Below, in pieces: positions 1 through 9,642 of a stretch of DNA of 64,000 bases (its first letter is position 1; each line of letters starts with the position of its first letter). The DNA is from Serratia marcescens (GTDB lineage Bacteria; Pseudomonadota; Gammaproteobacteria; Enterobacterales; Enterobacteriaceae): NCBI RefSeq assembly GCF_006715005.1, contig NZ_VFMJ01000001.1:4092001-4156000 (forward strand). Reading direction: 5' to 3'. The position numbers were made by a program, and so were the translations under genes. The notes beneath the pieces were generated by a model, which saw only the letters and a program-made list of their open reading frames with translations, did no database searches and was not told the DNA's origin.

Positions 1-51
1 AACAGAGTGTGGTAAACTGTCAGCGTATGCTTTTTCACTGTGGCCCGTCAT
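1..51 (-). CDS. nnr: NAD(P)H-hydrate repair enzyme Nnr, first 17 codons only
   Basis: The reverse strand from position 51 reads MTGHSEKAYADSLPHSV, which resembles the start of E. coli Nnr/YjeF (MTDHTMKKNPVSIPHTVW). The enzyme epimerises and dehydrates damaged NAD(P)H hydrates. Only the N-terminus is in the window, so no catalytic residue can be checked. Its ATG (51-49) overlaps the ATG of the divergent queG (50-52), the arrangement expected from E. coli. The call rests on that position plus weak N-terminal similarity. Confidence 0.7.
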   Translation of the reverse strand, partial: MTGHSEKAYADSLPHSV

Positions 52-1189
52 GACGCACCCCCTCGATCTCCATCAACTCGCCCAACATATCAAGCAATGG
101 GGGCAATCGCTAGGATTCCAACAGGTTGGCATCTGTGATACCGACCTGAGTCTCGAAGAGCCGAAACTGCAGGCCTGGCTCGATAAACAGTACCACGGCG
201 AGATGGAATGGATGGCGCGCCACGGCATGCTGCGCGCACGCCCTCACGAACTGTTGCCGGGCACGCTGCGGGTGATCAGCGTGCGCATGAACTACCTGCC
301 GGCCAAGGCGGCCTTTGCCAGTACCTTGCAAAATCCGCAGCTGGGTTACGTCAGCCGCTACGCGCTGGGGCGCGACTACCACAAACTGTTGCGCCAGCGC
401 CTGAAAAAGCTGGGCGATCAGATCCAGGAATACTGCGGCGAACTGAATTTCCGCCCTTTTGTCGATTCTGCACCGGTGATGGAGCGCGCGCTGGCCGCCA
501 AGGCGGGCATCGGCTGGGTTGGTAAACACTCACTAATTCTCAACCGTGAAGCCGGGTCGTGGTTTTTCCTCGGCGAGTTACTGATCGATTTGCCGCTGCC
601 GGTGGATCAGCCGCAGGAAGAGCAGTGCGGCCGCTGCGTCGCCTGCATCACCACCTGCCCGACCGGCGCCATCGTCGCCCCCTATACCGTCGACGCCCGG
701 CGCTGCATCTCCTACCTGACCATCGAGTTGGAAGGCGCGATCCCGGAGGAATTCCGGCCGCTGCTCGGCAACCGCATCTACGGCTGCGACGACTGCCAGC
801 TGATCTGCCCGTGGAACCGCTTTTCGCAGCTCACCGACGAAGACGATTTCAGCCCCCGCGCCGCGCTGCATGCGCCGCAGCTGCTCGATCTGTTCAACTG
901 GACGGAAGAAAAATTTCTGCGCATCACCGAAGGCTCGGCAATACGCCGCATCGGCCACCTGCGCTGGCTGCGCAATATCGCCGTGGCGCTGGGCAATGCG
1001 CCCTATGGGGACGGCATTGTGCTCGCGCTGCGCGCGCGATTGGGCCAGGACGCCATGCTGGACGAACATATCCACTGGGCGCTGGCGCAACAGCTCGCCC
1101 GCCGCGAAGCACAGAGCATCGAGGTGCAGACGACGCAGAAAAAACGACTGATACGGGCTGTGGAAAAAGGTTTGCCGAGGGACGCCTGA
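50..1189 (+). CDS. queG: Epoxyqueuosine reductase QueG
   Basis: Cytoplasmic cobalamin- and iron-sulfur-dependent enzyme that reduces epoxyqueuosine to queuosine in tRNA, the last step of queuosine synthesis. The 379-residue length is normal for the family. Two ferredoxin-like cysteine clusters are visible: CGRCVACITTCP near residue 190 and CDDCQLICPWN near residue 245, enough for two [4Fe-4S] centres. The segment RYALGRDYHKLLRQRL near residue 105 belongs to the conserved N-terminal substrate/cobalamin region. The ATG at 50 overlaps the divergent nnr start. It converges on the tRNA-Gly cluster across a 311-base gap. Confidence 0.96.
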   Translation: MTHPLDLHQLAQHIKQWGQSLGFQQVGICDTDLSLEEPKLQAWLDKQYHGEMEWMARHGMLRARPHELLPGTLRVISVRMNYLPAKAAFASTLQNPQLGYVSRYALGRDYHKLLRQRLKKLGDQIQEYCGELNFRPFVDSAPVMERALAAKAGIGWVGKHSLILNREAGSWFFLGELLIDLPLPVDQPQEEQCGRCVACITTCPTGAIVAPYTVDARRCISYLTIELEGAIPEEFRPLLGNRIYGCDDCQLICPWNRFSQLTDEDDFSPRAALHAPQLLDLFNWTEEKFLRITEGSAIRRIGHLRWLRNIAVALGNAPYGDGIVLALRARLGQDAMLDEHIHWALAQQLARREAQSIEVQTTQKKRLIRAVEKGLPRDA

Positions 1190-1500
1190 CGGCGTGCGCC
1201 GCGCAGCCATCTCAGCGGATGCCTCACTCTGTGGATTTGTGCATAAAAATAAAAACACGTTGTCTTTCAACTGCAACAAAAAGAGCAAGTGATCGGCATA
1301 ACGTTTTGGGATAAATAAATAGACTTATAAATCAAATAGATAAATATTTAATTTGTATGACGTTGATTTTTCAGGCAGGCGGGTTTATGTACAGAGGCTG
1401 TGGATAACTCTGTTCACAACGTTTTTACCAGGTATGTAAAACGGGACAAAAACCCGCGCCGGATAAGGCGTTGGATTTGAGTTTGAAACGAAGAGAAAAT
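1190..1500. promoter_or_regulatory. Gene-free stretch with DnaA-box-like sites, candidate datA locus
   Basis: No gene is seen in this 311-base gap between queG and the tRNA-Gly cluster. It holds TGTGCATAA (1238-1246) and TGTGGATAA (1399-1407), both perfect reverse matches to the DnaA box TTATNCACA, plus a weaker TGTGGATTT (1230-1238) that abuts the first. The middle (about 1310-1360) is very AT-rich. In E. coli the DnaA-titrating locus datA lies next to the glyVXY tRNA genes in this same interval. The boxes are seen; the datA role is inferred from synteny. Confidence 0.5.
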
Positions 1501-1576
<76 letters not shown>

Positions 1577-1630
1577 ATTGAGATGCTTTTGGCATCCGGC
1601 CACCAAACACTGGCGTGACCTTTGAATTTT

Positions 1631-1706
1631 TGGAGCGGGAAACGAGGCTCGAACTCGCGACCTCAACCTTGGCAAGGTTGCGCTCTACCAACTGAGCTAT
1701 TCCCGC
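1631..1706 (-). tRNA. glyX: tRNA-Gly (GCC), copy 2
   Basis: A 76-base tRNA-Gly with anticodon GCC and encoded CCA. It differs from its neighbours by compensated changes in the anticodon stem (CAACC/GGTTG instead of CGACC/GGTCG) and one change in the T-stem. This looks like natural drift between tandem copies. It belongs to the same three-tRNA transcript. Confidence 0.97.
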
Positions 1707-1772
1707 GTCGCATAGGTACTGCTTGATACTGCTTTATTTATTCATCATGCCGCATCGCGACATTGTTGAATT

Positions 1773-1848
<76 letters not shown>

Positions 1849-1901
1849 CCGGCGTATCGATGGTGGAACGTTACGAAATTCTTCATCGGTACGGGGTGCG
1901 C

Positions 1902-1929
1902 ATTATACGAGAAATCCTTTTTGTCGCAA
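1902..1929 (-). promoter_or_regulatory. Sigma70 promoter of the tRNA-Gly cluster
   Basis: The reverse strand shows TTGCGA (1929-1924), a 16-base spacer and a perfect TATAAT (1907-1902), followed by the GC-rich discriminator GCGCACCCC. A strong -10 with a GC-rich discriminator is typical of stringently controlled stable-RNA promoters. It lies about 55 bases upstream of the first tRNA. Confidence 0.8.
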
Positions 1930-2040
1930 GCCCCTGAAAGCAAAAAAACGCGATTTTTGTTTGATTGCCGATTAAAGCGCCAGATTGGCGAATTAAGCGG
2001 CTAAAAACGGCGTTTTTTCCCCGCAGGGGCCGTCATCGCC

Positions 2041-2586
2041 TTAAAGCTGAATGAAATGTTCGCGGTAATAAGCCAGTTCGGCCACCGATTCGCGGATGTC
2101 GTCCAGCGCCTGATGGGTGCCCTGCTTCTTAAAGCCGGCGAGAATTTCCGGCTTCCAACGGCGCGCCAACTCCTTCAGCGTGCTGACGTCCAGATAGCGG
2201 TAATGGAAGTAGGCCTCCAGCTCCGGCATATAGCGGAACAGGAAACGGCGGTCCTGACCCACGCTGTTGCCGCAGATCGGCGATTTGCCGGCCGGTACCC
2301 ACTGCTGCAGGAAGGCTATCGTTTCCAGCTCAGCGGCGCGATCGTCCTGACGGCTGGCTTTCACCCGCTCCACCAGCCCGCTGCCGGTATGGGTGCGCAC
2401 GTTCCACTCGTCCATCAAGGCCAGCTGTTCGTCGGATTGGTGCACAGCGATCACCGGCCCTTCCGCCAGGATGTTCAGGTTGGCGTCGGTGACCAGCGTG
2501 GCGATCTCGATAATGCGGTCACGCTCGGGATCCAGCCCGGTCATCTCCAAATCGATCCAAATCAGGTTATTTTCGTTTCCTGTCAT
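2041..2586 (-). CDS. orn: Oligoribonuclease
   Basis: DEDDh-family 3'-5' exoribonuclease that degrades 2-5-nucleotide RNAs and pGpG in the cytoplasm. The 181-residue length matches the family. The first DEDD acid pair is in [12 protein letters not shown] near residue 10. The last motif, [14 protein letters not shown] near residue 158, supplies the catalytic His and final Asp. The gene is divergent from rsgA across a 245-base gap, the same neighbourhood as in E. coli. It is transcribed towards the tRNA-Gly genes. Confidence 0.97.
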   Translation of the reverse strand: MTGNENNLIWIDLEMTGLDPERDRIIEIATLVTDANLNILAEGPVIAVHQSDEQLALMDEWNVRTHTGSGLVERVKASRQDDRAAELETIAFLQQWVPAGKSPICGNSVGQDRRFLFRYMPELEAYFHYRYLDVSTLKELARRWKPEILAGFKKQGTHQALDDIRESVAELAYYREHFIQL

Positions 2587-2831
2587 GATGTTTCCTGCCT
2601 AAAAGCCGAGAGAAAAACGCTGTGCGGACGAGACGACGGGCGCCGCCGGTGGCGACGCGCCGCAGCCGGCGGCTAACAACGGTTATTTAATATAAAATAG
2701 CGTGTATCATAGTCTTTTTGGTCGCCATCGGCGACATATACCCTGATGGGTTCAAGGCTGTGCCCGGGGCAAGTCCCCCGCCGCAGCTGTGCGTATACGT
2801 AAAGGTATAAAACCGATTCAAGTGAGGCGCA

Positions 2832-3881
2832 GTGAGTAAGAACAAACTGTCCAAAGGTCAGCAACGCCGCGTGCAGGCGAACCATCAGCGCCGTCTGAAG
2901 CGCGCTGATAACAAACCGGAACCGGATGATTCCCAGCTGGGCGAGCCGCAGGAAGGCGTCGTCATCAGCCGTTTCGGCATGCACGCCGACGTTGAGGCGC
3001 CGGATGGCACTCAGCACCGCTGCAATATCCGCCGCACGCTGCGTTCGCTGGTCACCGGCGATCGCGTGGTGTGGCGCCCCGGCCTGGGCACCCATGAAGG
3101 GGTGAAGGGCATCGTGGAAGCGGTGCACGAGCGCACCTCGGTGCTGACGCGCCCGGACTTCTACGACGGCGTGAAACCGATCGCCGCCAATATCAATCAG
3201 ATCGTCATCGTGTCGGCAATCCTGCCCGAGCTGTCGCTGAACATCATCGACCGCTATCTGGTGGCCTGCGAAACGCTCGAAGTCGAGCCGCTGATCGTGC
3301 TCAACAAAATTGACCTGCTGGACGCCGAAGCGCGCAAGCTGGTCGACGGCATGATGGATATCTATCGCAAGATTGGCTACCGGGTGCTGGAAGTCTCCAG
3401 CCAGACGCGGGAAGGCATGGCGGAATTCGAACAGGCGCTGGCCGGGCGTATCAGCATCTTCGCCGGCCAATCGGGGGTCGGTAAATCCAGCCTGCTGAAC
3501 GCGCTGCTGCCGCCGTCCGAAGAGCAAATTCTGGTAAATCAGGTTTCCGACGTATCGGGCCTCGGGCAACATACCACCACCGCCGCGCGGCTGTACCATT
3601 TCCAGCACGGCGGCGACGTGATCGACTCTCCGGGGGTACGCGAGTTTGGCCTGTGGCATCTGGAACCGGAACAAATTACCCGAGGATTTGTCGAATTCCG
3701 TGATTATTTAGGCGGTTGCAAATTCCGCGACTGCCGCCACGATACCGATCCCGGCTGCGCCATCCGCGCGGCGATGGAGAAAGGCGATATCGCGGAAGAG
3801 CGTTTCGACAACTATCACCGCATTCTGGAAAGCATGGCGCAGGTGAAGGTTCGCAAGAACTTCACGGACGCCGCAGACTGA
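2832..3881 (+). CDS. rsgA: Small-subunit biogenesis GTPase RsgA
   Basis: Circularly permuted GTPase that acts late in 30S subunit maturation. In order the 349-residue protein shows an OB-fold N-terminus, the G4 motif LNKIDLLD (near residue 157), then the G1 P-loop [15 protein letters not shown] (near 213), and a C-terminal zinc site with Cys-Lys-Phe-Arg-Asp-Cys-Arg-His and a later Cys (near 297-310). G4 preceding G1 is the hallmark of the permutation. The start is GTG at 2832, giving [13 protein letters not shown] as in E. coli. psd follows 76 bases downstream. Confidence 0.97.
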   Translation: MSKNKLSKGQQRRVQANHQRRLKRADNKPEPDDSQLGEPQEGVVISRFGMHADVEAPDGTQHRCNIRRTLRSLVTGDRVVWRPGLGTHEGVKGIVEAVHERTSVLTRPDFYDGVKPIAANINQIVIVSAILPELSLNIIDRYLVACETLEVEPLIVLNKIDLLDAEARKLVDGMMDIYRKIGYRVLEVSSQTREGMAEFEQALAGRISIFAGQSGVGKSSLLNALLPPSEEQILVNQVSDVSGLGQHTTTAARLYHFQHGGDVIDSPGVREFGLWHLEPEQITRGFVEFRDYLGGCKFRDCRHDTDPGCAIRAAMEKGDIAEERFDNYHRILESMAQVKVRKNFTDAAD

Positions 3882-3957
3882 CACTGACGGGCGGGCATTG
3901 ACGACGGCGGAGCCCTCGTTACAATGCGCGCCCTTTACCCTGATTCACGAGGTTAAC

Positions 3958-4851
3958 GTGCTGGATAGCATCAAGATTAAATTGCAATATTGGCTGCCGA
4001 AGCTGGCGCTGACCCGCCTGGCGGGCTGGGGCGCCGACAAACGGGCCGGCTGGCTGACCCAACTGGTGGTCAAGGCCTTCGCCCGCTTCTACCGCGTGGA
4101 CATGCAGGAAGCGCAAAATCCGGACCTGGCGTCTTACGCCACCTTCAACGACTTCTTCGTGCGCCCGCTGCGCGACGGCGCCCGCCCGATCATCGCCGAC
4201 GCCAACTGGCTGGCGCTGCCTGCCGATGGCGCCATCAGCCAGCTCGGCCCGATCCGCGAGGATCAAATCTTCCAGGCCAAAGGCCACCACTACAGCCTGG
4301 AAGCGCTGCTGGCCGGCAACTACCTGTTGGCCGAGCCGTTCCGCAACGGCCTGTTCGCCACTACCTATCTGGCGCCGCGCGATTACCACCGCGTGCACAT
4401 GCCGTGCGCCGGCGTGCTGCGTGAAATGATCTATGTGCCGGGCGATCTGTTTTCGGTCAACCCGCTCACCGCCGCCAACGTGCCTAACCTGTTCGCGCGC
4501 AACGAGCGCGTGATCTGCGTGTTCGACACCGACATCGGACCGATGGTGCAAATCCTGGTCGGCGCCACCATCGTCGGCAGCATCGAAACCGTCTGGGCCG
4601 GTACCGTCACACCGCCGCGCGAAGGCATCATCAAGCGCTGGACCTACCCGGCCGCCGGTGAAGAAGGCGCCATCGCGCTGGAAAAAGGCGCCGAGATGGG
4701 CCGTTTCAAACTCGGCTCCACGGTGATCAACCTGTTTACCGCAGGCAGCGTGCAGTTTGCGCCGCAGCTGCATAACGGCACCGTCACCCGCATGGGTGAG
4801 GCCTTCGCCGAAATCCCGGCCGCCGCTGAAACACCACAGACCCCGCTCTAA
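3958..4851 (+). CDS. psd: Phosphatidylserine decarboxylase proenzyme
   Basis: Makes phosphatidylethanolamine from phosphatidylserine at the inner membrane. It is made as a proenzyme that cleaves itself at Gly-Ser in the LGST motif ([13 protein letters not shown] near residue 250), which forms the pyruvoyl cofactor and the alpha and beta chains. I start at GTG 3958 ([16 protein letters not shown]), which aligns with the E. coli N-terminus; an upstream TTG at 3898 would add 20 unrelated residues. The product is 297 residues. mscM follows after 13 bases, as in the E. coli psd-mscM operon. Confidence 0.95.
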   Translation: MLDSIKIKLQYWLPKLALTRLAGWGADKRAGWLTQLVVKAFARFYRVDMQEAQNPDLASYATFNDFFVRPLRDGARPIIADANWLALPADGAISQLGPIREDQIFQAKGHHYSLEALLAGNYLLAEPFRNGLFATTYLAPRDYHRVHMPCAGVLREMIYVPGDLFSVNPLTAANVPNLFARNERVICVFDTDIGPMVQILVGATIVGSIETVWAGTVTPPREGIIKRWTYPAAGEEGAIALEKGAEMGRFKLGSTVINLFTAGSVQFAPQLHNGTVTRMGEAFAEIPAAAETPQTPL

Positions 4852-4864
4852 AGGAATCGACGCC

Positions 4865-7800
4865 GTGCGCCTGATCATCACGCTTTTGCTCGGTTGCCTG
4901 CTGTGGCAACCGGCGCTGGCCGCCCCCGTGCCGACCGAAAACCAGCTCAAACAGGAGCTGAAGCAGGCGGAAAGCAGCAAAAACGCGCCGAATCAGGCGG
5001 AGACCACCGAGGCGCTGCAAAGCGCCCTTAACTGGCTGACGGAGCGTAAAGAGTCGCAGACTCGCTCCGAGCAGTATCAGAGAGTGATCGACGATTTCCC
5101 GAAGATGACGCAGGAGCTGCGCCGTCAGCTGGTGCTGGAAAGCAACAAGATCCTGCCGAACGGCGACGATCTGCCGGCCGCCGAGCTGGAACAGCAGATC
5201 CTGCAAACCAGCAGCCTGCTGCTGGAACAGGCGCGCCTGCTGCAGCAAGAGCAGGATCGCACGCGGGAAATCAGCGATTCGCTCGGCCAGCTGCCACAGC
5301 AACAGACCGACGCCCGCCGCGCGCTGACCGAAGTGCAGCGCCGTCTGCAGGCGCAGCCCGCCAACCCAACCACCCCGTACGCGCAGGCCGCCCTGGCTCT
5401 GCTGCAGACCGAAGCCGCGGCGCGCAAAGCCAAAGTGGACGAGCTGGAGCTGGCGCAGCTGTCGGCCAACAACCGTCAGGAGCTGGCGCGCATGCGCGCC
5501 GAGGTCTATAAAAAGCGCCACGAGAAAATAGACGTTCAGCTGCAGGCGCTGCGCAACAACCTCAACGCCCAGCGCCAACGCGAAGCGGAACTGGCGCTGG
5601 AAAAAACCGAGCAGCTGGCCGAGCAGAACGGCGACTTGCCAAAAAGCCTCAGCCAACAGCTGCAGATCAACCGCGAACTGTCCGCCGCGCTGAACAGCCA
5701 GGCGCAGCGCATGGATCTGATTTCATCGCAGCAGCGGCAGGCGGCGGCGCAGACGCTGCAGGTGCGCCAGGCCCTGAGCACCATCATCGAACAGGCCCAG
5801 TGGCTCGGTTCGTCGTCGGCGCTGGGGGAAACCCTGCGCGCCCAGGTCGCGACGCTGCCGGAAATGCCCAAACCGCAACAGCTGGACGGCGACATGGCCC
5901 AGCTGCGCGTACAGCGCCTGCAGTTTGAAAGCCAGCTGGAAAAACTGTCGCAGCGCGAGTTCAAACGCGACGACGGCAGCGCGCTGACCAACCAGGAACA
6001 ACGCATCGTCGATGCCCAGCTGCGCACCCAGCGCGAGCTGCTCAACTCACTGCTGTCCGGTTGCGACACCCAAATCCTCGAGCTGACCAAGCTGAAGGTG
6101 GCCAACACCCAGCTGATCGAAGCGTTGAACGAAATTCGCGACGCCACCCACCGCTATCTGTTCTGGGTGCCGGACGTCAATCCGATCAACTTCTCTTATC
6201 CGCTCAACGTGGCGCACGATCTGACGCGCGTCCTGTCGCTGGACACGTTGTCGCAGCTCGGCGGCGCCTTCATGATGATGGTGACCAGCCGCGAAACGCT
6301 GATCCCAATCTTCGGCGCCCTGCTGCTGGTGATTTTCAGCATCAGCTCACGCAAGCACTACCACGCCTTCCTCGAGCGCGCCAGCAGCCGCGTCGGCAAG
6401 GTGACGCAGGACGAATTCTTCCTGACGGTGCGCACCGTGTTCTGGTCGATTCTGGTGGCGATGCCGCTGCCGGTACTGTGGGCCGCGCTCGGCTACGGCC
6501 TGCAGAGCGCCTGGAACTACCCAGTGGCGGAAGCGATCGGCAAAGGGGTAACCGCCACGCTGCCGATCCTGTGGATCTGCATGATCTGCGCCGCCTTCGC
6601 CCACCCGCAGGGGTTGTTCATCGTGCACTTCCGCTGGCCGGCGAAGCAGGTTTCGCGCGCCATGCGCTACTACAAGATGTCGATCTGGCTGATCGTGCCG
6701 CTGATCATGGCGTTGATCACCTTCGATAGCCTGAAAGAGCGCGAGTTCGCCAACACCCTGGGGCGGCTGTGCTTCATCCTGCTGTGTCTGGCGCTGGCGC
6801 TGGTCACCCACAGCCTGAAACGTGCCGGCATCCCGCTGTATCTGGATAAAAACGGCTCCGGCGACAACATGCTCAACAGCGCCTTCTGGGGGCTGCTGCT
6901 GTCGGCGCCGCTGTTAGCGGCGCTGGCCTCGACCGTCGGTTACCTCACCACCGCGCAGGCGCTGTTGGCGCGCCTGGAGACCTCGGTGGCAATCTGGTTC
7001 CTGCTGCTGGTTGTCTACCACATCATCCGCCGTTGGATGTTGATCCAGCGGCGGCGCATCGCCTTCGATCGCGCCAAACAGCGCCGTGCAGATATCCTGG
7101 CCCAGCGTGCCCGCGGCGAAGACGAAACCTCGCACACCCCGAACAGCACCGAAGGATCCATCGATCCGGACGATTCGGACTTCGATCTGGACACCATCAG
7201 CGCCCAGTCGCTGCGGCTGGTGCGTTCGATCCTGACGCTGATCGCGCTGGTGTCGGTGATCGTACTGTGGTCGGAGATCCACTCCGCGTTCGCCTTCCTG
7301 GAAAACATCTCGCTGTGGGACGTAACCTCGACGGTGAACGGCGTGGAAACCGCCCATCCGATCACCCTCGGCGCGGTCCTGATCGCCATTCTGGTGTTGA
7401 TCATCACCATGCAGCTGGTGCGCAACCTGCCGGCGCTGCTGGAGCTGGCGGTGCTGCAGCACCTGGATCTGACGCCGGGTACCGGCTACGCCATCACCAC
7501 CATCACCAAGTACCTGCTGCTGGTGTTCGGCGCGGTGCTCAGCTTCGCCTGGATCGGCATCGAATGGTCGAAACTGCAGTGGGTGGTTACCGCGCTCAGT
7601 CTGGGGTTGGGCTTCGGCATGCAGGAGATCTTCTCCAACTTCATCTCCGGCCTGATCATCCTGTTCGAGAAACCGATCCGCATCGGCGACACCGTGACGA
7701 TCCGCAACCTGACCGGCACCGTCACCAAGATCAACACCCGCGCCACCACCATCTCGGACTGGGACCGCAAAGAGATCATCGTGCCGAACAAAGCCTTCAT

Positions 7801-8212
7801 CACCGAGCAATTCGTCAACTGGTCGTTGTCGGATAACCTGACCCGTGTGGTGCTGACCGTACCGGCGCCGGGTGAAGCCAACAGCGAAGAGGTGACCAAG
7901 ATCCTGATGAACGCCGCCGAGCGCTGCGCGCTGGTGCTGGATAATCCGGCGCCGGAGGTTTACCTGGTCGATCTGCAGCAAGGTATCCAGATCTTCGAGA
8001 TGCGTATTTACGCTGCCGAGATGGGCCACCGTATGCCGCTGCGCCACGAGATCCACCAGCTGATCCTGGCGGGCTACCGCGAGCACGGCATTACGCTGCC
8101 GTACCCGCCGTTCCAGGTGCGCACCGAGACGCTGTCGCGGCTGACCAATAACGGCCGCACGCCGCCGTCCACGCCGGCACCGAACACCAAGCGCGACGCC
8201 GGGGGCCTGTAA
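4865..8212 (+). CDS. mscM: Miniconductance mechanosensitive channel MscM (YjeP)
   Basis: Large MscS-family inner-membrane channel that releases solutes on hypo-osmotic shock. Starting at GTG 4865 gives 1115 residues with a signal peptide (MRLIITLLLGCLLWQPALA). A long Gln/Ala-rich coiled-coil periplasmic domain runs to about residue 430, followed by roughly eleven membrane segments. The C-terminal MscS core contains GLGFGMQEIFSNFISGLIIL and GDTVTIRNLTGTVTKINTRA. An upstream in-frame ATG at 4757 lies inside psd and would spoil the signal peptide. A terminator follows at 8227. Confidence 0.95.
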   Translation: MRLIITLLLGCLLWQPALAAPVPTENQLKQELKQAESSKNAPNQAETTEALQSALNWLTERKESQTRSEQYQRVIDDFPKMTQELRRQLVLESNKILPNGDDLPAAELEQQILQTSSLLLEQARLLQQEQDRTREISDSLGQLPQQQTDARRALTEVQRRLQAQPANPTTPYAQAALALLQTEAAARKAKVDELELAQLSANNRQELARMRAEVYKKRHEKIDVQLQALRNNLNAQRQREAELALEKTEQLAEQNGDLPKSLSQQLQINRELSAALNSQAQRMDLISSQQRQAAAQTLQVRQALSTIIEQAQWLGSSSALGETLRAQVATLPEMPKPQQLDGDMAQLRVQRLQFESQLEKLSQREFKRDDGSALTNQEQRIVDAQLRTQRELLNSLLSGCDTQILELTKLKVANTQLIEALNEIRDATHRYLFWVPDVNPINFSYPLNVAHDLTRVLSLDTLSQLGGAFMMMVTSRETLIPIFGALLLVIFSISSRKHYHAFLERASSRVGKVTQDEFFLTVRTVFWSILVAMPLPVLWAALGYGLQSAWNYPVAEAIGKGVTATLPILWICMICAAFAHPQGLFIVHFRWPAKQVSRAMRYYKMSIWLIVPLIMALITFDSLKEREFANTLGRLCFILLCLALALVTHSLKRAGIPLYLDKNGSGDNMLNSAFWGLLLSAPLLAALASTVGYLTTAQALLARLETSVAIWFLLLVVYHIIRRWMLIQRRRIAFDRAKQRRADILAQRARGEDETSHTPNSTEGSIDPDDSDFDLDTISAQSLRLVRSILTLIALVSVIVLWSEIHSAFAFLENISLWDVTSTVNGVETAHPITLGAVLIAILVLIITMQLVRNLPALLELAVLQHLDLTPGTGYAITTITKYLLLVFGAVLSFAWIGIEWSKLQWVVTALSLGLGFGMQEIFSNFISGLIILFEKPIRIGDTVTIRNLTGTVTKINTRATTISDWDRKEIIVPNKAFITEQFVNWSLSDNLTRVVLTVPAPGEANSEEVTKILMNAAERCALVLDNPAPEVYLVDLQQGIQIFEMRIYAAEMGHRMPLRHEIHQLILAGYREHGITLPYPPFQVRTETLSRLTNNGRTPPSTPAPNTKRDAGGL

Positions 8213-8226
8213 GCGGTTCTCGCGAT

Positions 8227-8258
8227 AAAAAAAGGGTCGGCAAATGCCGACCCTTTTT
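8227..8258. terminator. Bidirectional rho-independent terminator between mscM and epmA
   Basis: Stem GGGTCGGC (8234-8241), loop AAAT, stem GCCGACCC (8246-8253), followed by five T on the plus strand and preceded by seven A. It can therefore end both the psd-mscM transcript and the convergent epmA transcript. Confidence 0.9.
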
Positions 8259-8279
8259 GCTTTTCTCACCGCCTGAAAC

Positions 8280-9257
8280 TCAGGCGATCCCGACCGGGAA
8301 GGCCAACACGTCGCTCAGGCTCTCGGCGCCCAGCGCCAGCATCACCAGGCGATCCACGCCCAGCGCCACGCCGGAACATTCCGGCATGCCGTGCTGCAAC
8401 GCCGCCAACAGGTTGTAGTCGATCGGCTGCTGCGGCAGGCCGCGCTCCGCGCGCTTGCCGTTGTCCTGCTCGAAACGCTGCTGTTGCTCACGGCCGTCGG
8501 TCAGCTCGCGGAAACCGTTCGCCAGCTCTATGCCCTTGAAGTACACCTCGAAACGCTCCGCCACGCGGTGGTCTTCGGTGCTGATCTCCGCCAGCGCCGC
8601 CTGGCTGGCCGGGAAGTGGTAAACGAACGCCGGTTTTTCACGGCCGATATGCGGCTCCACGCCCACGGTGAACAGCAGCTGCAGCAGCGTATCGCGATCT
8701 TCTTCAGTATCGGCGATATTGCTCAGATCGAGTTTGGCCGCCGCTTCGCGCAGCTGTGCCTTCTCCGCCGACAGCGGATCGATGTCCAGATGGCGCAGGA
8801 ACGCCTGCTGATAAGACAGGGTCTCCGCGCTCTCGCAGTCCAGCACCTGTTGCAGCAGATCGTCCACCTCGTTCATCAGGCGATACATGTCGTAGTGCGG
8901 ACGGTACCACTCCAGCATGGTGAATTCCGGGTTGTGATGTCGCCCGGCTTCTTCATTGCGGAAGCTGCGCCCCATTTGGTAGATCGGGCCGCTGCCCGCC
9001 GCCAACAGGCGCTTCATGTGATATTCCGGGCTGGTCATCATGTATAGCGTCAGGCCCTCTGCCGCCCCCGGCCCGACGAAACGTGTCTCGAACGGGAACA
9101 GGTGAACGTCGGTGACCGTCGCCTGGCTCATGGTGGGCGTCTCAACTTCCAGCACGCCACGATCGGCGAAGAAACGCCGGATCTCAGCCAGAATCGCTGC
9201 GCGTTTCAACAAATTGGCGATGGGTGCACTAGGCTGCCAGCTTGCCGTTTCGCTCAT
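8280..9257 (-). CDS. epmA: EF-P (R)-beta-lysine ligase EpmA (PoxA/GenX)
   Basis: Lysyl-tRNA-synthetase paralogue that attaches (R)-beta-lysine to Lys34 of elongation factor P. The 325 residues contain only the class II catalytic core: motif 2 [20 protein letters not shown] near residue 100 and motif 3 [16 protein letters not shown] near the C-terminus. The anticodon-binding domain is missing, as expected. I use ATG 9257 ([10 protein letters not shown]), preceded by GGAG, rather than an in-frame start 57 bases upstream. Its partners efp and epmB lie at 14.5-16.2 kb. It is divergent from frdABCD. Confidence 0.96.
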   Translation of the reverse strand: MSETASWQPSAPIANLLKRAAILAEIRRFFADRGVLEVETPTMSQATVTDVHLFPFETRFVGPGAAEGLTLYMMTSPEYHMKRLLAAGSGPIYQMGRSFRNEEAGRHHNPEFTMLEWYRPHYDMYRLMNEVDDLLQQVLDCESAETLSYQQAFLRHLDIDPLSAEKAQLREAAAKLDLSNIADTEEDRDTLLQLLFTVGVEPHIGREKPAFVYHFPASQAALAEISTEDHRVAERFEVYFKGIELANGFRELTDGREQQQRFEQDNGKRAERGLPQQPIDYNLLAALQHGMPECSGVALGVDRLVMLALGAESLSDVLAFPVGIA

Positions 9258-9455
9258 GGTAATTAACTCCGAAATCAAACAGGGGATGCAGTCTACTCGC
9301 ATCCTTGCAGCCAAACAAATTCTTCACGATACGCAACCGTCCATAACGCCAATTTCCGATAAATGGGCGGCAAAAGCGCGTTAAAAAGGGTAAAGCAGGC
9401 CAAACGCGCAAAAAAACAGGCAAGCCTGTTGGTCGAGCGTTAATCGACAAAACAA

Positions 9456-9469
9456 TCGATCACATCAAA
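9456..9469 (+). promoter_or_regulatory. Candidate FNR site upstream of frdA
   Basis: TCGATCACATCAAA resembles the E. coli frdA FNR site by sequence and context (TCGAT...TCAAATTTC). It carries a good ATCAA half-site but the two halves are one base too close for the ideal TTGAT-N4-ATCAA. It lies in the 385-base epmA-frdA gap, about 180 bases before frdA. FNR control of frd is known in E. coli; binding here is inferred. Confidence 0.45.
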
Positions 9470-9642
9470 TTTCGACTACTTAACTTTAGGTATAGTTAAT
9501 TCCCCATTATTGGTGGGAGATATCTATCCTTAACCTTTAAGCAACATTAATCGGTTCAATTAGTTAGCACCCGAAGAGTTCGCTAAATTTTAAGCATAGA
9601 TATTTAACTTGCCGTTCTTAATAAGAACATTGGAGGAATGCA

